DNA of 14,611 bases from Pseudopedobacter sp043763845 (GTDB taxonomy: Bacteria; Bacteroidota; Bacteroidia; Sphingobacteriales; Sphingobacteriaceae). The stretch spans positions 1-14,611 of the forward strand of contig JAYULE010000071.1 in assembly GCA_043763845.1 (NCBI GenBank). Direction: 5' to 3'. The position numbers were made by a program, and so were the translations under genes. The notes under the pieces are model-generated. The model searched no databases and was not told the origin of the DNA. It saw only the letters and a program-made list of their open reading frames with translations. Of this stretch, positions 1 through 7,095 are shown piece by piece; the stretch's first letter is position 1; every line of letters starts with the position of its first letter.

Positions 1-1058
1 GACAAACAGGTAAATCGGCAGTTTGTATTGATACCATTATTAACCAAAAAGAATTTTACGATGCTGGAAAACCAGTATTTTGTATATATGTTGCAATTGG
101 GCAAAAAGCATCAACCGTTGCTAACGTTGTAAAAACGTTAGAAGAACACGGAGCTATGGCCTTTACGGTAGTAGTTGCGGCTTCGGCTGCAGATCCTGCG
201 CCAATGCAGTTTTACGCCCCATTTGCGGGTGCTGCCATAGGCGAGTTTTTCCGTGATACAGGTCGCCCAGCTTTAATTATCTACGACGATTTATCTAAAC
301 AAGCTGTTGCTTACCGCGAGGTTTCGTTGTTGTTAAAACGCCCTCCTGGTCGTGAGGCTTACCCAGGCGATGTGTTTTACTTACACTCTCGTTTGTTAGA
401 GCGAGCAGCAAAAATTAACCAAAACGATTCTATTGCACAGCAAATGAACGATTTGCCAGAGTCTATCCGTAGCATTGTAAAAGGTGGTGGTTCGTTAACA
501 GCATTGCCAATTATCGAAACGCAAGCTGGTGATGTATCGGCTTATATTCCAACTAACGTAATTTCTATTACCGATGGGCAAATATTTTTAGAGTCAAACT
601 TGTTTAATGCAGGTGTTCGTCCGGCTATTAACGTAGGTATTTCGGTATCTCGTGTGGGTGGTAATGCACAAATAAAATCAATGAAAAAAGTGGCTGGTAC
701 ACTTAAACTAGACCAAGCGCAATACCGCGAATTAGAGGCTTTCTCTAAGTTTGGATCTGATTTAGATGCATCAACCAAATTGGTAATTGATAAAGGTGCC
801 CGTAACGTAGAGATTTTAAAACAAGGGCAGTTTGCACCCGTAACAGTAGAAAAACAAGTTGCTATAGTTTACGCAGGGGTTAAAAACCTAATGCGTAACG
901 TACCTGTTAAACGCATACGTGAGTTTGAATTAGAATTCACTACCCAGTTAGAATTGCAACACCCCGAAATTTTAGCAGCCCTAAAAGCTGGTAAATTCGA
1001 CGAGCAATTAACGGGTGTATTAGATACCGTAGCAAAAGAAATTTCAGCAAAATATTAA
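1..1058 (+). CDS. atpA: F1F0 ATP synthase subunit alpha, 5'-truncated by the window edge
   Basis: Alpha subunit of the F1 catalytic head. It binds nucleotide in the non-catalytic sites and lends the arginine finger to the neighbouring beta subunit. The reading frame starts at base 3, inside the Walker A P-loop (QTGKS, where E. coli has GDRQTGKT), so about 170 N-terminal residues lie upstream; 351 residues are visible, giving a total near the usual 520-525. Visible landmarks are the GGGSLTALPIIETQAGDVSAY stretch and VSRVGG (Arg at visible residue 217), the arginine-finger region. The internal ATG at 156 is not the start, because the frame is open to the window edge and homologous throughout. 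atpG follows 290 bp later on the same strand, the normal F1 order. No frameshift or odd residue is visible. Identification is certain. Confidence 0.98.
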   Translation, partial: QTGKSAVCIDTIINQKEFYDAGKPVFCIYVAIGQKASTVANVVKTLEEHGAMAFTVVVAASAADPAPMQFYAPFAGAAIGEFFRDTGRPALIIYDDLSKQAVAYREVSLLLKRPPGREAYPGDVFYLHSRLLERAAKINQNDSIAQQMNDLPESIRSIVKGGGSLTALPIIETQAGDVSAYIPTNVISITDGQIFLESNLFNAGVRPAINVGISVSRVGGNAQIKSMKKVAGTLKLDQAQYRELEAFSKFGSDLDASTKLVIDKGARNVEILKQGQFAPVTVEKQVAIVYAGVKNLMRNVPVKRIREFELEFTTQLELQHPEILAALKAGKFDEQLTGVLDTVAKEISAKY

Positions 1059-1157
1059 ATAATTGGCAATGGTTAATTGTTAATGATAAATTAATAATTA
1101 ACCATTTAAAATAAGTTAGACCCATAAAAGTATTTTTTTGTTGTTTAACTTTAATTA

Positions 1158-1276
1158 GGGCGTTTTAACACGCTGTACGCTTTATCTTTTTTCCCCTTGC
1201 CCCCAAAAGGGGTAAATGTTAAATCCCCCCTTTGGGGGCTAGGGGGAAAAAAGGATGCCGCTACCATCGTTAACGC
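1158..1276 (+). repeat. Composite palindromic repeat element, copy A (atpA-atpG gap)
   Basis: A 119-bp element fills much of the gap between atpA and atpG. Its left end is GGGCGTTTTAACACGCT and its right end is ATCGTTAACGC, preceded by ATGCCGCTACC. Between them lies a GC-rich inverted repeat with arms 1186-1212 and 1225-1253 (runs of T, C and G answered by C, G and A) and a loop of about 12 nt. The two ends are partly complementary (GCGTTTTAAC against GTTAACGC), so the whole element can fold as a long hairpin. A second copy with the same ends but a different core sits inverted at 9961-10059. I recall similar intergenic sequences from other Bacteroidota genomes but cannot verify that here. It might also act as an attenuator or RNA processing site between the two atp genes; that is inference. 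Confidence 0.8.
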
Positions 1277-1348
1277 TTTTAAAAAGTAAATTTTAATTAA
1301 TATACTGCTTAAAAACAGGTATTTACCATCAATATTAACCATTAAAAA

Positions 1349-2230
1349 ATGGCCAACTTAAAAGAAGTAAGAAATAGAATAAAATCGGTAAGCTCAACGC
1401 AGCAAATAACCAAAGCTATGAAAATGGTTTCGGCAGCTAAGCTAAAACGAGCCACCAATGCTATTGTACAGTTACGCCCTTATGCTACCAAATTAAAAGA
1501 AATTTTAGGAAATTTATCGTCAACCTTAGAAGAAGGCGTTTCGGTATATACCCAACAGCGTGAAGTTAAAAATGTGTTGTTGGTAGTGGTAACATCTAAC
1601 CGTGGTTTAGCTGGTGCATTTAATATGAATGTCATAAAAACGGCTAACCAATTAATTTCTTCTAAATATAGCACCTTGCACCAAAAAGGTAATTTACACA
1701 TTGTGGCCATTGGTAAAAAAGCACAAGACTTCTACGAAAAACGCCAATACAATGTTGTGGGTAACAATAATGAAGTTTATAACGATTTAACATTCGAAAA
1801 CGTTGCCCATATTACCCAAAGCATTATGGATGCTTTTGAAGCAGGAACTTACGATAAAGTAGAAGTTATTTACAATCAATTTAAAAATGCAGCTATGCAA
1901 ATTTTAGTTACCGAGCAATTATTGCCTGTTCCTAAATCAGCGCAAAGCGAAATAAAAGCCAATAACACAGATTATATTTTAGAGCCCTCGCAAGCCGAAA
2001 TTGTGGAGCAATTGATACCCAAAAACATTAAACTACAATTGTACAAAGCTGTTTTAGACTCACACGCCAGCGAACACGGAGCCCGTATGACAGCGATGGA
2101 TAAAGCCACCGAAAATGCTGGCGAGTTGTTAAAAGCCTTAAAACTATCGTACAACCAAGCCCGCCAGGCTGCAATTACTACCGAATTAACGGAAATTGTG
2201 AGTGGTGCAGCAGCATTATCGAACGGGTAA
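1349..2230 (+). CDS. atpG: F1F0 ATP synthase subunit gamma
   Basis: The central rotor shaft of F1, which couples proton flow through F0 to conformational change in the alpha/beta hexamer. The protein has 293 residues, in the family range. The N-terminal coiled helix is recognisable (MANLKEVRNRIKSVSSTQQI, then TKAMKMVSAAKLKRA), as is the C-terminal helix with ARQAAITTELTEIVSGAA. These are the two strongly conserved ends that form the shaft. The start at 1349 is the one that gives the canonical N-terminus; no Shine-Dalgarno sequence precedes it, as is usual in Bacteroidota. It lies downstream of atpA on the same strand and is probably cotranscribed through repeat copy A. A decayed copy of its last 110 bp lies at 7523-7631. 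No obvious + strand terminator follows. Confidence 0.98.
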   Translation: MANLKEVRNRIKSVSSTQQITKAMKMVSAAKLKRATNAIVQLRPYATKLKEILGNLSSTLEEGVSVYTQQREVKNVLLVVVTSNRGLAGAFNMNVIKTANQLISSKYSTLHQKGNLHIVAIGKKAQDFYEKRQYNVVGNNNEVYNDLTFENVAHITQSIMDAFEAGTYDKVEVIYNQFKNAAMQILVTEQLLPVPKSAQSEIKANNTDYILEPSQAEIVEQLIPKNIKLQLYKAVLDSHASEHGARMTAMDKATENAGELLKALKLSYNQARQAAITTELTEIVSGAAALSNG

Positions 2231-2348
2231 AAGTTTTTTTGAATATTTTGTGAATTGCGTTTTGTAGGAGGGTACATGTACAAAAACACCTATACTTGTT
2301 ATGATAATCAAGTTTGAACTATTAGGTATTTTATTTAAAACCAAAAAA

Positions 2349-2372
2349 GCTGTAGCTTTTTAATGCTACAGC
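2349..2372 (-). terminator. Rho-independent terminator closing the minus-strand sensor/regulator/small-protein unit
   Basis: GCTGTAGC and GCTACAGC form a perfect 8-bp stem around an 8-nt loop. Read on the minus strand the stem is followed by six T (2343-2348). There is no T run on the + side, so it faces the minus-strand gene ending at 2500, about 130 bp upstream of it, rather than atpG. Confidence 0.75.
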
Positions 2373-2499
2373 CTATATACAATCTGGTTTATCTAAAATT
2401 TGGTTAAATGTTTATCTTTTCTCTAAAAAGCTAATTTCCCTCAGTTTCAAATTACCAATAGTTGGTGAAATGATTTAAATAATCAAATATTTAGGTGTT

Positions 2500-2847
2500 C
2501 TAAAGTTGATTTGAACGAACAAGCATATCTTGCTCTAATTTTTTTCTTAAAGGATTATAGTTTTTGAATTCTGGTCCCTTTAGATTTTGCTGTTCATTAT
2601 CAACTGTTTTTACTACAACAAATTCTTCTTTTGAAGCACCTTTCAATGGTTTATTGTTTTTATATTCTGGCCCTTGAAGTGATTTTACATTGGTAACCGA
2701 ATAAATTTCGGTTGGCACTGTATTATGCGAGTTGTAGTTTTTATACTCTGGCCCTTTTAAATCACTTTGTTTTACATTGTCTTTTTCTTGTGCAACTGCA
2801 CCAAATGAAACGACTAAAAATCCTAAAATTAATGTTACTTTTTTCAT
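2500..2847 (-). CDS. Small secreted protein with three GPEYKN-type repeats, function unknown
   Basis: 115 residues. The N-terminus is a textbook signal peptide: MKK, a hydrophobic core to about residue 15, then AVA with likely cleavage before Gln20, so the mature protein is exported to the periplasm or surface. There is no lipobox cysteine. The mature part is hydrophilic and carries three near-identical motifs: LKGPEYKNYN (30-39), LQGPEYKNNKP (57-67) and LKGPEFKNYNP (89-99), spaced 27 and 32 residues apart. I know of Bacteroidota hypothetical proteins with GPEYKN repeats but no assigned function. It lies 104 bp downstream of the response regulator on the same strand, behind its own TAnnTTTG box (2872-2879) and a palindrome (2925-2944), and ahead of a terminator. 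Control by that regulator is inference. That this is a real gene is well supported by the signal peptide and the repeats. Confidence 0.85.
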   Translation of the reverse strand: MKKVTLILGFLVVSFGAVAQEKDNVKQSDLKGPEYKNYNSHNTVPTEIYSVTNVKSLQGPEYKNNKPLKGASKEEFVVVKTVDNEQQNLKGPEFKNYNPLRKKLEQDMLVRSNQL

Positions 2848-2871
2848 GACTGTTATTTTTATTGTTCATAA

Positions 2872-2879
2872 CAAAAGTA
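2872..2879 (-). promoter_or_regulatory. Bacteroidota-type -7 box (TACTTTTG) upstream of the GPEYKN protein gene
   Basis: On the minus strand TACTTTTG matches the TAnnTTTG consensus for the main Bacteroidota sigma factor, 25 bp before the ATG. I see no TTG-type -33 box at the expected distance, which would suit a promoter needing an activator. This is a motif match only. Confidence 0.45.
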
Positions 2880-2924
2880 CTTTAGGTTGTAGCTTTTTAG
2901 TGGTATGAGAATTTACCCAATTTT

Positions 2925-2944
2925 TATCCGTATTAATACGGATA
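2925..2944. promoter_or_regulatory. Perfect 20-bp palindrome, candidate operator for the adjacent response regulator
   Basis: TATCCGTATTAATACGGATA is its own reverse complement over all 20 bases. It begins 8 bp after the stop codon of the response regulator and is centred about 55-60 bp upstream of the TACTTTTG box of the next gene. A site of this symmetry and spacing fits a dimeric LuxR/NarL-type activator. It could also add stability to the 3' end of the regulator mRNA, but no T run follows it. Confidence 0.5.
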
Positions 2945-2951
2945 GTTTAAA

Positions 2952-3584
2952 TTAAATCAACATTATTTCTGTGGCTTTTTTAATAAGCTCGGCTGTGTTT
3001 TTTACTTCTAATTTTTTTAAAATATTTGTGCGGTGAGTTTCTATAGTGCGTGTGCTAACAAATAACCTAGCAGCAATTTCTTTTGTAGTAAACCCTTTAG
3101 AAATTAAACCCAAAATTTCATTTTCTTTATTTGATAATACATTTTCGCTTATACTTTGCGAAGACATGTAGTTTATCATTTTTTCGGAAATTTCAGGGCT
3201 AAAATATTTCTTTCCTTTATAAACGGTTCTAATTGAAAAAATTAACTCTGATTCGTCGGTATTTTTTAAAAGGTAACCATAAGCACCCATTTTGGCGCAT
3301 TTTGCAATATAGTTACCTACATTGTGCATTGATATTACAATAGGTTTTATATTGGCGTTTAAGTTTTTTAATTCTTTTAATACCTCAAGACCATCCATAT
3401 TAGGCATAGTAATGTCTAGCAAAACTATATCTGCTTCAAACCCACTATTTAATAGTTCCATTAGCTCTAGCCCATCGGCTACGCTTCTAACTATTTTTAT
3501 GTCGTTATGTTTTTTTAGTAGCTCTGCCAGCCCGCTTCTAAAAAGCTCGTGATCATCGGCAATTATTAATTTAATTTCGTTCAT
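2952..3584 (-). CDS. NarL/LuxR-family response regulator
   Basis: 210 residues. The N-terminal receiver domain (about 1-120) has the full acid pocket and switch set: Asp10 and Asp11, phospho-acceptor Asp57 in VLLDITMPNMDG, Ser85 and Lys107. The C-terminal LuxR-type helix-turn-helix (about 148-207) shows LSNKENEILGLISKGFTTKE, then IAARLFVSTRTIETHRTNIL. Phosphorylation by the kinase should promote dimerisation and DNA binding. Its ATG overlaps the last codon and stop of the kinase gene by 4 bp (ATGA-type), so the two are translationally coupled. Likely targets are its own surroundings: a perfect 20-bp palindrome lies just beyond its stop, ahead of the small secreted protein gene. The signal sensed and any other targets cannot be read from the sequence. 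Confidence 0.93.
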   Translation of the reverse strand: MNEIKLIIADDHELFRSGLAELLKKHNDIKIVRSVADGLELMELLNSGFEADIVLLDITMPNMDGLEVLKELKNLNANIKPIVISMHNVGNYIAKCAKMGAYGYLLKNTDESELIFSIRTVYKGKKYFSPEISEKMINYMSSQSISENVLSNKENEILGLISKGFTTKEIAARLFVSTRTIETHRTNILKKLEVKNTAELIKKATEIMLI

Positions 3585-5236
3585 AATTCTACAGGTAGTT
3601 CAATTTCAAAAGTTGTATTTCCGGGTAAAGCGTTAATCATAATTTTACCACTGCAAATTTCTACCCGCTCTTTAATATTAATAATGCCAGAACCTAATTT
3701 AACATTGTTTATATCAAAGCCAATACCATCATCAAAATAAAAAAGCGAAATAAACTCATCAAATTCCGACAGCGAAATTCTAATATTTTTTGCTTTAGCA
3801 TGTTTTAATGAATTGTTTATTAGTTCTTGGCTAATTCTAAAAATATTAATTCCTTGATTGTTAGACATCTTACTGTTTTCTTGTTTGGTTAAATCCTCAT
3901 ATTCGATGTTTAAAGTGGTCGATTTTTTTAAGTTGTAAATATAGTTTGTTAAAGTAACGCCAATTCCAAAATCATCAATTGAAGCAGGCATTAATGCGTT
4001 TGCCATTAATCTAATTTCAGAAATTGTTTCATCCACCATTTTTTTCATTTCTGTTTTGGTCAACTCATTGTCCACTTTATTTTCGATGGCGTGTTTTAAC
4101 GAGGTTAAGTATGGCCCCAAACCGTCATGAAGTTCTCTCGAAAGTCTTCGCCTTTCGTTTTCCAAACCATTTACCAACAACCGTTTTGTCATTTTTCTTG
4201 TGTTATCTTCTTTATTTTTAAAGTCGATAAGTTTGTTTCTCATCGTTAATAAACTTTTCCCAAGAACATCGTTAGTACTTTTAGGTTTATAATCTATTTT
4301 AAGATTCATCTTACCAATCTCGTACGAAAACTTTACTGCACCTTGTAAAGAAGCTTTTAATTGGGAGAGCGCATCAAACATTTCTTCTATTTCGCTCGAA
4401 CTCTTTTTATATTCAAGGCTTTGATTGTAATCACCTTTAGCCATAATTTTTAAACTATTTCGCATATTTTTTATTGGGTTAACAATAATTTTTGTTAAAA
4501 AAAGAGATAATAAAACAGCAACTAAAAAAATAACCAAAGTTAGTACCATAAGCTTTACTTTCAATTTTTTTAAAGGCATTGTAACCTCACTAACATCTAT
4601 CTCGGATAAAATAACCAACTTTAGATTTGAAATTTGTACAAGACTATAGGCACTATAAACCTGTACACCTCTGTAATCCTCAAAAACACCTCTACCGTTA
4701 ACTCCTTTTAAGGCATTAATTACCCCTGTAGTTTTTACAGATATTTGGTGTGGTTTTTTATTGTTAAAAAAGCGAGATTTAGAGCGCATTCGAAAATCTT
4801 GGCCAACAAGATAAGACTCTCCACTCTCGCCCATACCTGTTCGTTCTAAAAGAATGTTTTGTATATTGTTATAATTTATTGCTTTAATTTTTCTGCCTTT
4901 ATTGGTATTTAAAACAAAACCTATAGTTGCTTTTTTATTTTTATGATAAGGAGTAAAATCGTGAATGCCATCAATTCTCTTGATACTATCCGAAAGCACA
5001 AAATCTTTATTATCAATATTTTGGCTATATAATTCTGTTGATTTAAAACTTTCCCATTCGGTTTTTACTAAATTTTCTATTTGAATATTTAGGAGGGTTT
5101 TAATTGAATTCAATTGCATCAAAATACGATCGTTTAAAGCATTTGAGAACTGATTATAAAATAAAAAAGATAACAAAGTGATAACCAATACAATCAAACT
5201 ATTAATTAAAATTAGTACAAGTGTTTTGATGTTCAT
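3581..5236 (-). CDS. Membrane sensor histidine kinase (dCache-like sensor, HAMP, HisKA_3, HATPase)
   Basis: 551 residues. Order of parts: transmembrane helix 1 (about 5-27); an extracytoplasmic sensor (about 28-225) carrying the Cache-type stretch ERTGMGESGESYLVG, then an FRMRSKSRF segment; transmembrane helix 2 (about 229-250); HAMP (about 250-300); a linker with coiled-coil character; HisKA_3 dimerisation/phosphorylation box ENERRRLSRELHDGLG with His370; then a HATPase_c domain with N box QELINNSLKH (Asn475) and G boxes DDGIGFD (502-508) and GSGI (515-518). This is the NarX/DesK-type class that pairs with LuxR-type regulators, and the partner overlaps its 3' end by 4 bp. Cache domains usually bind small extracellular molecules such as carboxylates or amino acids; the ligand here is unknown. 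All catalytic residues are present. Confidence 0.93.
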   Translation of the reverse strand: MNIKTLVLILINSLIVLVITLLSFLFYNQFSNALNDRILMQLNSIKTLLNIQIENLVKTEWESFKSTELYSQNIDNKDFVLSDSIKRIDGIHDFTPYHKNKKATIGFVLNTNKGRKIKAINYNNIQNILLERTGMGESGESYLVGQDFRMRSKSRFFNNKKPHQISVKTTGVINALKGVNGRGVFEDYRGVQVYSAYSLVQISNLKLVILSEIDVSEVTMPLKKLKVKLMVLTLVIFLVAVLLSLFLTKIIVNPIKNMRNSLKIMAKGDYNQSLEYKKSSSEIEEMFDALSQLKASLQGAVKFSYEIGKMNLKIDYKPKSTNDVLGKSLLTMRNKLIDFKNKEDNTRKMTKRLLVNGLENERRRLSRELHDGLGPYLTSLKHAIENKVDNELTKTEMKKMVDETISEIRLMANALMPASIDDFGIGVTLTNYIYNLKKSTTLNIEYEDLTKQENSKMSNNQGINIFRISQELINNSLKHAKAKNIRISLSEFDEFISLFYFDDGIGFDINNVKLGSGIINIKERVEICSGKIMINALPGNTTFEIELPVEL

Positions 5237-6061
5237 TAAAATTTGATTTAAAAATTAAGATAAAATAATTTATAAAAAATTTGTTTTTAAGGAGTTATAA
5301 GTAGGTGCACAAAATTATTGAGCCACCACAAAAGTTATTGCGAGACAAAATATCAATTTAACAACTCAGCCCATAACTTCTTAAACCTCTAATAGCCATT
5401 CGGTGTTTTCTTTACTTATTATCTTAAATTTACGCATATTTTATTTATTTATAAATATTGTTGTCCGATAAAAATATTTGCAATGATTTCGCAAAATTTT
5501 ATGTTTGTGTGCAGTTTGCTTTTTTTAAATCTAAAATAATTAATTCGCGATAGTAATATGGCCGATTCAAGTAATAAATACTAGCATTTACCTATTTTAA
5601 AATAAATATATTTTTGATGAAGCATTTTATTAAAATTGTATATTTATTAATATCCAAAATCTAAAAAAATAACAATAAAATTATTAGTTTTAAGTTATCT
5701 GCTTAGCTATCAGTTTATTTGTTTGTTAAAAATTTCTTCTTTAATCTGCGATTTTTATTTTTATAATCTTTCTATTTAGTATTGAGAAAAAATGGCTCGG
5801 CAAATAGATTGTATTTGTTATCGGTAGTTTCTTTTACAGCAATAAAAAAAATTAGCCCCCATCAATATTTGCAATGCTTTGTGTAATAACGATTTTATAT
5901 GCTGAGTTTGCATACGTTTTAATTTTATTTAAATGTAGAAATGTTTCATGTTAAAGTTGGATATTTTATGCTAATCCCCAAAAAACTAAATCTTTAATAT
6001 ACCCCACTTGCAAATACTAAAGCGCTTTGGATTGGTTATTTACAGTATTTATTCCAACTTA
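5237..6061. other. AT-rich gene-less stretch between the sensor kinase and the RAYT
   Basis: About 825 bp with no ORF that looks coding on either strand. It must hold the promoter of the kinase/regulator unit: on the minus strand TAATTTTG (5310-5317) matches TAnnTTTG about 75 bp before the kinase ATG, without a convincing -33 box. It also contains the first of two diverged 66-bp direct repeats (5885-5950). A short higher-GC patch around 5381-5437 could be a gene scrap. I see nothing else. Confidence 0.6.
5885..5950 (+). repeat. Diverged 66-bp direct repeat, copy 1
   Basis: Aligns without gaps to 7427-7492, 49 of 66 positions identical by hand count. The core ACGTTTT...TAAATGTAGAAAT...ATG is 30 of 37. 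The two copies sit on either side of the RAYT gene, in the same orientation, about 1.5 kb apart. The region is AT-rich, which inflates chance matches, but a gapless match of this length still stands out. Confidence 0.5.
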
Positions 6062-7000
6062 CTAAGTATGAAATTTATCTTTTGCCCAATTTTTAGGATT
6101 GTTTGCTATATAATTTTTAATAGCTTGATTTTCTGTATGGTTTCTAATTATATGGTCGTGGTAATTTGGTTGAAAAAAATGATTGTTTCGGTTAAATTTT
6201 GGTAATGCCAACTTGTGTTCGTCTATTAAATTATCAATTTGGGTATTTACAGACGATTTGAAACCTGCAATAAATGATGAAATAGATTTTGGTAAACGAA
6301 CGGGTGGATTTTGTTTTATTTTTAAAATTTCATTATTCAAATCAATGGTTAATTTTGGTATAGACACACAGCCGTGTGTCTCTAGGTTCGACGTGTCAGC
6401 GTTGGTTTCAACCCGGTTTTTATTATAAATCTCCACAATGGTGTGTAAATGATTTGGCATTACTATGAATTCGTGTAAAATCAATTCTTTTCGAATTTCA
6501 AATGATTTAAACCATTCAAATTCAACAATATTACCAAAATCCGATAATAACATTTCGTATGATGGGGATTTGCGTAGAGATCCACGGCCGTGGGTCTCTA
6601 CGTTGATGCCGTGGGTCTCTACGTTGTTGCCGTGGGTCTTTACGTTGATGCCGTGGATCTCTACGTTGTTTCCGTGGGTCTCTACGTTGATGCCGTGGGT
6701 CTCTACGTTGTTGCCGTAGGTCTCTACGTTGTTGCCGTGGGTCTCTACGTTGTTGCTGTGGGTCTCTACGTTGTTGCCGTGGGTCTCTACGTTGTTGCCG
6801 TGGGTCTCTACGTTGTTGCCGTGGGTCTCTACGTTGTTGCTGTGAGTCTCTACTTTGTTGCCGTGGGTCTCTACGATTTCACCCAAATTACATACTCTGT
6901 TTTGCGTAACAATGGTTAAAAAATAAAGGGCATCTGCCGAATAGTCCCAATTTGGTTTTCGGTGTGATGATATACGGTATTTGTTTTTGTATTTTTCCAT
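6062..7000 (-). CDS. REP-associated tyrosine transposase (RAYT, IS200-like Y1 family) with an in-frame REP-derived heptapeptide array
   Basis: Y1-type transposases cut and join single-stranded DNA; RAYTs act on REP palindromes. The N-terminal strand YFLTIVTQNR (26-35), the HUH metal motif MPNHLHTIVEI (His184, His186) and the C-terminal catalytic region NYHDHIIRN (Tyr280), followed by IKNYIANNPKNW, are all present, so the catalytic residues look intact. The start at 7000 gives the usual short N-terminus; an upstream ATG at 7057 would add 19 unconvincing residues. The protein has 312 residues, against roughly 180-220 usual. The excess is residues 43-140, fourteen VETHGNN-type heptads inserted between the first strand and the SDFGNIVE helix, encoded by a 21-bp tandem array made from half a REP palindrome. 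A second REP-like palindrome encodes LETHGCVSI (206-214). Whether the expanded protein still works is unknown. Confidence 0.88.
   Translation of the reverse strand: MEKYKNKYRISSHRKPNWDYSADALYFLTIVTQNRVCNLGEIVETHGNKVETHSNNVETHGNNVETHGNNVETHGNNVETHSNNVETHGNNVETYGNNVETHGINVETHGNNVEIHGINVKTHGNNVETHGINVETHGRGSLRKSPSYEMLLSDFGNIVEFEWFKSFEIRKELILHEFIVMPNHLHTIVEIYNKNRVETNADTSNLETHGCVSIPKLTIDLNNEILKIKQNPPVRLPKSISSFIAGFKSSVNTQIDNLIDEHKLALPKFNRNNHFFQPNYHDHIIRNHTENQAIKNYIANNPKNWAKDKFHT
6361..6384. repeat. REP-like palindrome inside the RAYT coding region
   Basis: Imperfect inverted repeat: TAGACACAC on the left, GTGTGTCTCTA on the right, with a 2-nt deletion in the left arm and a short AGCC centre. It belongs to the same sequence type as the palindrome at 6574-6601 (GTAGAGAC-ACACGG form) and is read in frame as part of LETHGCVSI. 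Confidence 0.65.
6574..6601. repeat. Full REP-like palindrome at one end of the 21-bp array
   Basis: 28-bp inverted repeat. The left arm is GTAGAGATCCACGG and the right arm CCGTGGGTCTCTAC; they are complementary except for one A:G position. It is the complete form of the unit whose right half is repeated 14 times from 6588 onward. Confidence 0.85.
6588..6881. repeat. 14-copy 21-bp tandem array made of half a REP palindrome plus a 7-nt spacer
   Basis: Fourteen units of exactly 21 bp. The + strand unit is CCGTGGGTCTCTAC followed by GTTGTTG or GTTGATG. The 14-nt part is the right arm of the palindrome at 6574-6601. Because 21 is a multiple of three, the minus strand reads VETHGNN or VETHGIN in every unit, with no frame break. 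Units 1-6 (low coordinates) mostly alternate GTTGATG and GTTGTTG (unit 4 ends in GTTGTTT) and carry more changes. Units 7-12 all end in GTTGTTG and differ by only one or two bases. Unit 13 is again changed and unit 14 runs into unique sequence. Confidence 0.95.
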
Positions 7001-7095
7001 TATAATTTTTGTTGGTGGAAATATAAACACACTGCTCTGGATTTCCCACCCCATCAAATGGATGGTTTCTATAAATCGTAAACTATTTTTAAAAT

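Noticed and set aside
1151..1342. 63-codon minus ORF between atpA and atpG
   Set aside because: It runs through composite repeat copy A and is better explained as a by-product of it.
1972..2289. 105-codon minus ORF overlapping the 3' end of atpG
   Set aside because: Lies opposite a certain gene and has no sign of a protein family; antisense shadow.
5381..5437. 18-codon minus ORF (MRKFKIISKENTEWLLEV)
   Set aside because: Looks protein-like but is too short to assign and has no continuation in any frame that I could follow; possibly a gene scrap.
6588..6881. CRISPR array
   Set aside because: Units are contiguous, the 7-nt spacers are all the same or nearly so, the period is 21 bp, and no cas gene is present.
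6465..6919. Two + strand ORFs across the repeat array, with (MPWVSTLLPWV)- and (VGLYVVA)-type repeats
   Set aside because: They exist only because a 21-bp unit has no stop in most frames. The minus frame continues into RAYT sequence with HUH and Tyr motifs on one side and the N-terminal strand on the other.
7057..7057. Upstream ATG as the RAYT start (adds MMGWEIQSS...)
   Set aside because: The extra 19 residues do not resemble RAYT N-termini; the MEKYKNKYR start at 7000 does.
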